A DNA stretch of 26,635 nucleotides from an uncultured Prevotella sp. (GTDB lineage: Bacteria > Bacteroidota > Bacteroidia > Bacteroidales > Bacteroidaceae), in assembly GCA_937906495.1 (NCBI GenBank), contig CALCVT010000008.1, positions 1 to 26,635 of the forward strand, given 5' to 3'. The notes under the pieces were generated by a model that worked only from the letters and a program-made list of their open reading frames with translations, was not told the origin of the DNA and did no database searches. Within the stretch, counting starts at the first letter, position 1, and every line of letters starts with the position of its first letter. Position numbers and translations under genes: made by a program. Positions 21,643 through 26,635 of the stretch are shown here, piece by piece.

Positions 21643-23982
21643 ATGCAAAAGAACTTAGTTATCGTCGAGTCTCCTGCCAAAGCCAAGACTATCGAAAAGT
21701 TTCTCGGGTCTGATTTCAAGGTCATGTCCAGTTACGGTCATATCCGCGACTTGAAGAAAAAGAATTTTGGCATAGACCTCGATACCTTTGTACCCCAATA
21801 CGAAATACCTGCCGATAAGAAGCACGTAGTGAGCGACTTGCGCGCGCAGGCCAAAAAGTCGGAGGCCGTGTGGTTGGCATCCGATGAGGACCGCGAGGGA
21901 GAAGCCATATCCTGGCACCTGGCTGAAGTTCTTGGTCTGGATCCCAAGGATACACGCCGTATTGTTTTTCACGAAATAACAAAGCCTGCAATTTTGGCTG
22001 CCATCGAACACCCGCGTCACATCGACCTCAATCTGGTCGATGCCCAACAAGCACGCCGGGTACTCGACCGCCTGGTTGGTTTTAAACTCTCACCCGTGCT
22101 GTGGCGCAGGGTACGACCCAGCCTTTCGGCCGGTAGAGTGCAAAGTGTGGCTGTCCGTCTCATTGTAGAGCGCGAACGCGAAATACAGGCATTTAAGGCC
22201 GAGGCCAATTATCGTGTCACAGCCCTCTTTACCATTCAAACAGCCAACGGTCCTGTTCGTTTTAAATCGGAACTGGGCAAGCGCTTTGCTACAGAACCCG
22301 AGGCTGAGGCTTTTTTGCAGGATTGCCAGCAGGCAACCTTTACTGTTGAAAGCATCAATGTGCGTCCGGCTAAACGTACGCCAGCACCGCCTTTCACCAC
22401 CTCTACGCTGCAGCAGGAAGCAGCCCGTAAACTGGGATTCCCTGTGGCCATGACCATGCGCGTGGCTCAAAGCCTCTATGAGTCGGGACTTATAACCTAC
22501 ATGCGTACCGACTCGATGAATCTTTCCGACCTCTGCCTGAACAGCTGTGCACCGGTTATCGAAAAACTCATGGGCACCGACTACCACCAGCGACGTACAT
22601 ACCACACACATGCTAAAGGTGCTCAAGAGGCTCACGAGGCCATCCGTCCTACCGATATGGCCCGTCAAGCCATCAGTGGTACCAGTCAGGAAAAGCGTTT
22701 GTACGAACTGATTTGGAAACGTACCATAGCTTGCCAGATGGCCGATGCCCGTCTTGAAAAGACTACAGTGAGCATCTCGGTAAGCGGACGCAGCGAAACG
22801 TTTCAGACAACTGGTGAAGTAGTACGCTTCGATGGTTTTTTGCGTGTATACCGTGAGAGTCAAGGCGACGACGATAATGCTGTAGCCGAAGCCGATTCAA
22901 ACCTTTTACCTCCATTGACCGAGGGGCAGCAGTTGCAGCGCGAAACGATTGTAGCGCAACAGCGTTTTACCCAGCAGCCGGCACGCTATACCGAAGCCTC
23001 GCTCGTGCACAAACTCGAGGAGTTGGGTATCGGGCGCCCCTCAACTTATGCACCCACCATCTCCACCATACAGCAGCGAGAGTATGTCAAGAAAGGCGAC
23101 CGCGAGGGTACTGCCCGCAGTTATAGCCAACTTACGTTACGCACCACCGGTATTGAGCGCGAAACTCTGACTGAGAACGTCGGAAGCGACCGGGGTAAAC
23201 TCATACCTACCGATACCGGCCTCGTAGTCAACGATTTCTTGATGGAATACTTTCCAAACATCATGGACTATAACTTTACGGCAAATGTAGAGAAGGAGTT
23301 CGACGAAGTAGCTGAAGGAAAGAAAGATTGGACCAAACTCTTGCGTGCTTTCTACGACGATTTCGACCCACAGGTAGAGCGTACACTCAACGAAAAAACC
23401 GAACACCGCGTAGGAGAGCGCGAGTTGGGCATCGATCCTAAGAGTGGCAAACCTGTAAGTGTTAAGATAGGACGCTTCGGCCCCGTTGTACAGATAGGTA
23501 CACCGGCCGACGACGAGAAACCTCGCTTTGCCAATTTAGCTGCAGGCTTAAGCATCGAAACCATTACTTTGGAGCAGGCTCTCGAACTATTTAAGTTGCC
23601 GCGCAGCCTGGGTGAGTTTGAGTCGCAAACCATCAAGGCAAATGTTGGTCGCTTTGGGCCCTATGTGCAGTTAGGCAAACTCTTTGTATCCATACCCAAG
23701 GACGAAGACCCTATGACCATTACTTTGGAGCGTGCCATAGAGTTGATACTTGCCAAACGTGAAGCTGAGATAAAAAGTCACCTCAAGCAGTTTGACGAAG
23801 AACCAGGTATGGAAGTCAGAGCCGGACGCTGGGGACCTTACATCTCCTTTGAGGGTAAAAACTACAAGATACCTAAAAAGGATGCCGACCGGGCAGCAAC
23901 ACTCTCGCTCGAAGAGTGCCGGCAAATTATCGAAGCAGAGCAGAAAAAGCCTGCCAAGACGCGTCGTGCAAGTAAAAAATAA
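21643..23982 (+). CDS. topA: DNA topoisomerase I
   Basis: This type IA topoisomerase relaxes negative supercoils by passing one strand through a transient break. The 779-aa product has an N-terminal TOPRIM domain with the acidic residue Glu9 in VESPAKAKT and the metal-binding DEDREGE at 81-87. The toroidal cleavage domain holds the nucleophile Tyr286 in GLITYMRTDS. The C terminus lacks the Cys4 zinc fingers of E. coli TopA. It instead has Topo_C-type repeats: GRFGPVVQIG near 608, GRFGPYVQLG near 667 and GRWGPYISFEG near 726. A Lys/Arg/Ala-rich tail ends the protein. A terminator follows at 23987-24011. Confidence 0.96.
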   Translation: MQKNLVIVESPAKAKTIEKFLGSDFKVMSSYGHIRDLKKKNFGIDLDTFVPQYEIPADKKHVVSDLRAQAKKSEAVWLASDEDREGEAISWHLAEVLGLDPKDTRRIVFHEITKPAILAAIEHPRHIDLNLVDAQQARRVLDRLVGFKLSPVLWRRVRPSLSAGRVQSVAVRLIVEREREIQAFKAEANYRVTALFTIQTANGPVRFKSELGKRFATEPEAEAFLQDCQQATFTVESINVRPAKRTPAPPFTTSTLQQEAARKLGFPVAMTMRVAQSLYESGLITYMRTDSMNLSDLCLNSCAPVIEKLMGTDYHQRRTYHTHAKGAQEAHEAIRPTDMARQAISGTSQEKRLYELIWKRTIACQMADARLEKTTVSISVSGRSETFQTTGEVVRFDGFLRVYRESQGDDDNAVAEADSNLLPPLTEGQQLQRETIVAQQRFTQQPARYTEASLVHKLEELGIGRPSTYAPTISTIQQREYVKKGDREGTARSYSQLTLRTTGIERETLTENVGSDRGKLIPTDTGLVVNDFLMEYFPNIMDYNFTANVEKEFDEVAEGKKDWTKLLRAFYDDFDPQVERTLNEKTEHRVGERELGIDPKSGKPVSVKIGRFGPVVQIGTPADDEKPRFANLAAGLSIETITLEQALELFKLPRSLGEFESQTIKANVGRFGPYVQLGKLFVSIPKDEDPMTITLERAIELILAKREAEIKSHLKQFDEEPGMEVRAGRWGPYISFEGKNYKIPKKDADRAATLSLEECRQIIEAEQKKPAKTRRASKK

Positions 23983-23986
23983 TTTA

Positions 23987-24011
23987 GCGGGCAGCTTAGG
24001 CTGCCTGCTTT
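23987..24011 (+). terminator. Terminator after topA
   Basis: GCGGGCAGC (23987-23995) pairs with GCTGCCTGC (24000-24008), with one G-U and a TTAG loop, followed by TTTCTC. The short T-run suggests partial termination. aroK starts only 23 bases later with no visible promoter, so read-through is likely. Confidence 0.7.
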
Positions 24012-24033
24012 CTCACTTTATATCACTTAAAGC

Positions 24034-24561
24034 GTGCAAAGCATCATTTTAGTCGGCTACATGTGTGTGGGTAAAACCACCGTGGGCAAAGCATTGGCCA
24101 AAGCACTGGGACTCACCTTCTACGACCTGGACTGGTACATAGAGGAGCGTTTTCATACCAAAGTGAGCCGCATTTTTGCCGAGGAGGGAGAGGTGCGTTT
24201 TCGCGACCTGGAGCGACGCATGTTGCACGAAGTGGCTGAATTCGAAAACGTGGTGGTAGCCTGTGGAGGCGGTACGCCCTGCCATTTCGACAATATAGAC
24301 TACATGAATCGTACGGGCAATACTTTTTATCTGAAAGCCTCGGTCGAAACCGTGCTGCAGCACCTGAGCATGAGCCGGGGTGAGCGTCCGTTGCTTAAAG
24401 GTAAATCGCCTGCTGAGCTACGCACTTTTGTGGAGGAACAACTGGCTGAGCGCGAGCCCTATTACGAAAAAGCGCACAATGTGATTGATGTGAATGTGCT
24501 CGATTCATTCGAAAAAATCGGGCTCGTAGTTAATGAAATACTGACTAAGCTAAATACGTAG
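24034..24561 (+). CDS. aroK: Shikimate kinase (GTG start)
   Basis: Shikimate kinase phosphorylates shikimate with ATP, the fifth step of the chorismate pathway. The 175-aa product has the P-loop GYMCVGKTT (8-16), the shikimate-binding DLDWYIEERF with Asp31 and Asp33, Arg residues in VRFRDLE (55-61), the GGG motif at 78-80, and the lid SRGERPLLKG. The start is GTG at 24034. A stop codon lies 4 bases upstream in frame, so no earlier start exists, and a later one would lose the P-loop. The P-loop has Cys11-Val12 where Bacteroides relatives I recall have Gly-Ala; the essential Gly-Lys-Thr is kept. speA starts 5 bases after the stop. Confidence 0.94.
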   Translation: MQSIILVGYMCVGKTTVGKALAKALGLTFYDLDWYIEERFHTKVSRIFAEEGEVRFRDLERRMLHEVAEFENVVVACGGGTPCHFDNIDYMNRTGNTFYLKASVETVLQHLSMSRGERPLLKGKSPAELRTFVEEQLAEREPYYEKAHNVIDVNVLDSFEKIGLVVNEILTKLNT

Positions 24562-24566
24562 GTTTT

Positions 24567-26459
24567 ATGCGTAAGTGGAGAATAGAAGACTCTGAAGAAT
24601 TATACAACATCAAAGGATGGGGAGTGAACTACTTCGGGATAAACGAGAAGGGACACGTTTACGTTTCGCCCCGTAAGGATGGTGTCAAGGTCGACCTCAA
24701 GGATATTGTTGACGAACTCAACATGCGCGACATCACAGCTCCCGTGCTGCTGCGCTTTCCCGATATCCTTGACAACCGCATTGAAAAGACTTCCGAATGC
24801 TTTAACCGGGCAGCCGAGGAGTACGAGTACAAGGCCGAGCACTTTATTATTTATCCCATTAAGGTAAACCAGATGCGCCCCGTGGTAGAAGAAATCATCA
24901 GCCACGGTAAAAAGTATAACTTAGGACTTGAGGCCGGTTCAAAGCCCGAACTTCATGCAGTGCTGGCTACCAATATGGATTCCGACAGTTTGATTATCTG
25001 TAACGGACATAAGGACCAGAACTTTATTGAACTGGCTCTGCTTGCCCAAAAGATGGGTAAGCGCGTTTATCTGGTTGTCGAAAAGCTTCCTGAACTCATT
25101 ACCATTGCTCAAACGGCCGAGAAAATCGGCGTGCGCCCTAATTTGGGTATCCGTATCAAGCTGGCAGCTTCGGGCACCGGCAAATGGCAGGAAAGTGGCG
25201 GCGATGCTTCGAAATTCGGACTGAACTCTTCCGAACTGCTCCAGGCTCTGCAAAAGCTCGACGAGATGGGCCTGCACGACTGCCTCAAACTGATACACTT
25301 TCACATCGGTTCGCAGATTACAAAAATCCGTCGTATATCAACAGCCCTGCGCGAGGCAGCACAGTTCTACGTACAATTGCATGCCCTGGGCTTTAACATC
25401 GAATTTGTTGACTGTGGTGGTGGCTTGGGAGTAGACTATGATGGCACACGTTCCAGCAACTCAGAAAGTTCGGTAAACTACTCTATTCAGGAGTACGTGA
25501 ACGACTGCGTGTACACCTTTGTCGATGCAGCCAACAAGAACCACATTCCGCACCCTAACCTCATTACCGAGGGCGGACGCTCGCTTACTGCTCACCACTC
25601 CGTATTGGTGGTCGATGTGCTCGAAAGTGTGAGCATGCCCCATATGGACGAAGAGTTCCATCCCTCTGAGCAAGACCATCAACTGGTACACGATTTGACC
25701 GAAATATGGGATAAACTTTCCACTCGCTCCATGCTCGAGGACTGGCACGATGCCCAGGACATTCGCGACGAGGCGCTCGACCTTTTCCGTCACGGAATTA
25801 TCGACCTCAAAACGCGTGCGCAAATCGAAAGCCTGTATTGGAGCATTAGTCATGAGATCAGCGAACTCGTACACCATCAGAAGCACGTGCCCGATGAGCT
25901 GCGCACGCTCGACAAGAGCATGAGCGACAAGTACTTCTGCAACTTCTCGCTCTTCCAGTCGCTTCCCGACTCTTGGGGCATCGACCAGCTATTTCCCATC
26001 ATGCCTATTCATCACTTGCTCGAGAAGCCCACGCGCTCTGCCACCCTGCAAGACATTACCTGCGACTCGGATGGCAAAATATCGGCCTACGTAAACTACA
26101 ACCAGCAGACGTCGTACCTGCCGCTGCATGCCATCAAGCAGGGAGAGCATTACTACATTGGTTTCTTCCTGGTGGGTGCATACCAGGAAATTTTGGGTAA
26201 CATGCACAACCTCTTTGGCGATACCAATGCCGTACACGTTACGGTAGATCAGGATGGTTACAGCATTGACAAAACTATTGACGGCGAAACCGTAGCCGAT
26301 GTGCTCGAATATGTGCAATACGACCCCAAACGCCTGGTACGCCGCCTCGAAACGTGGGTGAGCAAAGCTGTTAAAGAAAACCGTATTACTGTTGAGGAAG
26401 GCAAGGAGTTCATCTCGAACTACCGTTCCGGTCTCTATGGCTATACCTATCTGGAGTAG
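24567..26459 (+). CDS. speA: Biosynthetic arginine decarboxylase
   Basis: SpeA is a PLP-dependent enzyme that decarboxylates arginine to agmatine, the first step of polyamine (spermidine/putrescine) synthesis by the agmatine route. The 630-aa product belongs to fold type III. It has the Schiff-base Lys99 in HFIIYPIKVNQ, GLEAGSKPELHAVLA, SKFGLNSSEL, the HFHIGSQITKI motif, a VDCGGGLGVDYDGT phosphate-binding loop and ITEGGRSLTAHHSVLV. A long C-terminal domain follows, with SLFQSLPDSWGIDQLFPIMP characteristic of SpeA. The length matches E. coli SpeA (about 630-660). It starts 5 bases after aroK, so the pair is cotranscribed, and ends at a strong terminator. Confidence 0.96.
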   Translation: MRKWRIEDSEELYNIKGWGVNYFGINEKGHVYVSPRKDGVKVDLKDIVDELNMRDITAPVLLRFPDILDNRIEKTSECFNRAAEEYEYKAEHFIIYPIKVNQMRPVVEEIISHGKKYNLGLEAGSKPELHAVLATNMDSDSLIICNGHKDQNFIELALLAQKMGKRVYLVVEKLPELITIAQTAEKIGVRPNLGIRIKLAASGTGKWQESGGDASKFGLNSSELLQALQKLDEMGLHDCLKLIHFHIGSQITKIRRISTALREAAQFYVQLHALGFNIEFVDCGGGLGVDYDGTRSSNSESSVNYSIQEYVNDCVYTFVDAANKNHIPHPNLITEGGRSLTAHHSVLVVDVLESVSMPHMDEEFHPSEQDHQLVHDLTEIWDKLSTRSMLEDWHDAQDIRDEALDLFRHGIIDLKTRAQIESLYWSISHEISELVHHQKHVPDELRTLDKSMSDKYFCNFSLFQSLPDSWGIDQLFPIMPIHHLLEKPTRSATLQDITCDSDGKISAYVNYNQQTSYLPLHAIKQGEHYYIGFFLVGAYQEILGNMHNLFGDTNAVHVTVDQDGYSIDKTIDGETVADVLEYVQYDPKRLVRRLETWVSKAVKENRITVEEGKEFISNYRSGLYGYTYLE

Positions 26460-26496
26460 GCTAATTGCTCCGTATTATTTTACGTATCCCGTAACC

Positions 26497-26534
26497 CAAA
26501 GCCCCGACTGCAAGCCGTTGCAGTCGGGGCTTTG
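26497..26534 (+). terminator. Terminator of aroK-speA
   Basis: The arms at 26497-26513 (CAAAGCCCCGACTGCAA) and 26518-26534 are perfect 17-bp complements around a GCCG tetraloop, 37 bases after the speA stop. The stem includes the T-run CTTTG. Because both ends carry AAAG/CTTT, it could also act from the other side. The remaining 100 bases of the window hold no recognisable gene. Confidence 0.85.
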
Positions 26535-26635
26535 TAGTCGGGGTGGTTGGCAGGCATGGGCACAAGTGGATTTGAAAAGGCGTATTCATCCCATCTACCC
26601 CATATTCCTAGATATAAAAAAGGCTTTAGTTGATC

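Noticed and set aside
22090..22863. 257-aa open frame on the - strand
   Set aside because: It is a shadow of the topA cleavage domain with no recognisable domain.

Overview
The window looks like chromosomal core sequence from a member of the Bacteroidetes, most likely order Bacteroidales. The basis is a PtpA-type S9 prolyl tripeptidyl peptidase close to the Porphyromonas enzyme, a DUF3109 cysteine-cluster protein, an arginine decarboxylase of SpeA type, a topoisomerase I that ends in Topo_C repeats instead of zinc fingers, and several TAnnTTTG promoter boxes of the Bacteroidetes sigma factor. I see no tRNA, rRNA, CRISPR array, insertion sequence or prophage.

Layout. Positions 1-251 hold the 3' end of rpsT (S20), closed by a terminator, then a 656-base gap whose right part looks like a long structured leader for rlmL (908-2362). 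ptpA (2507-4678) follows as a secreted exopeptidase. udg and a DUF3109 gene (5017-6269) form a small + strand operon. It converges on the - strand cell-division cluster through a bidirectional terminator at 6305-6357. Read in its own direction, that cluster (14560 to 6411) is murG, murC, ftsQ, ftsA, ftsZ, a second complete ftsZ, and yqeY. A further - strand group (16376 to 14764) encodes a hemolysin III/PAQR membrane protein, RidA and a LOG-family Rossmann protein. To its right the genes are on the + strand: sufC-sufD-sufS (16646-20082), a YbjQ-like gene, rnhB, topA, aroK and speA, ending at a strong terminator at 26497-26534.

How the genes work together. MurG and MurC make and modify peptidoglycan precursors. 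FtsQ, FtsA and FtsZ build the division machine. SufC, SufD and SufS are the ATPase, scaffold partner and sulfur donor of Fe-S cluster assembly. The SufB gene that normally lies beside them is absent here. The dcw cluster is likewise cut off upstream of murG, so mraY, murD, ftsW and others must lie elsewhere.

The most interesting feature is the pair of tandem, diverged, apparently intact ftsZ genes. Both keep the GTP-binding and T7 catalytic motifs, but their C-terminal linkers carry opposite charge. They are separated by a 171-base spacer holding a 12-bp perfect inverted repeat. A two-FtsZ division system inside a Bacteroidetes dcw cluster is the best candidate for something undescribed.
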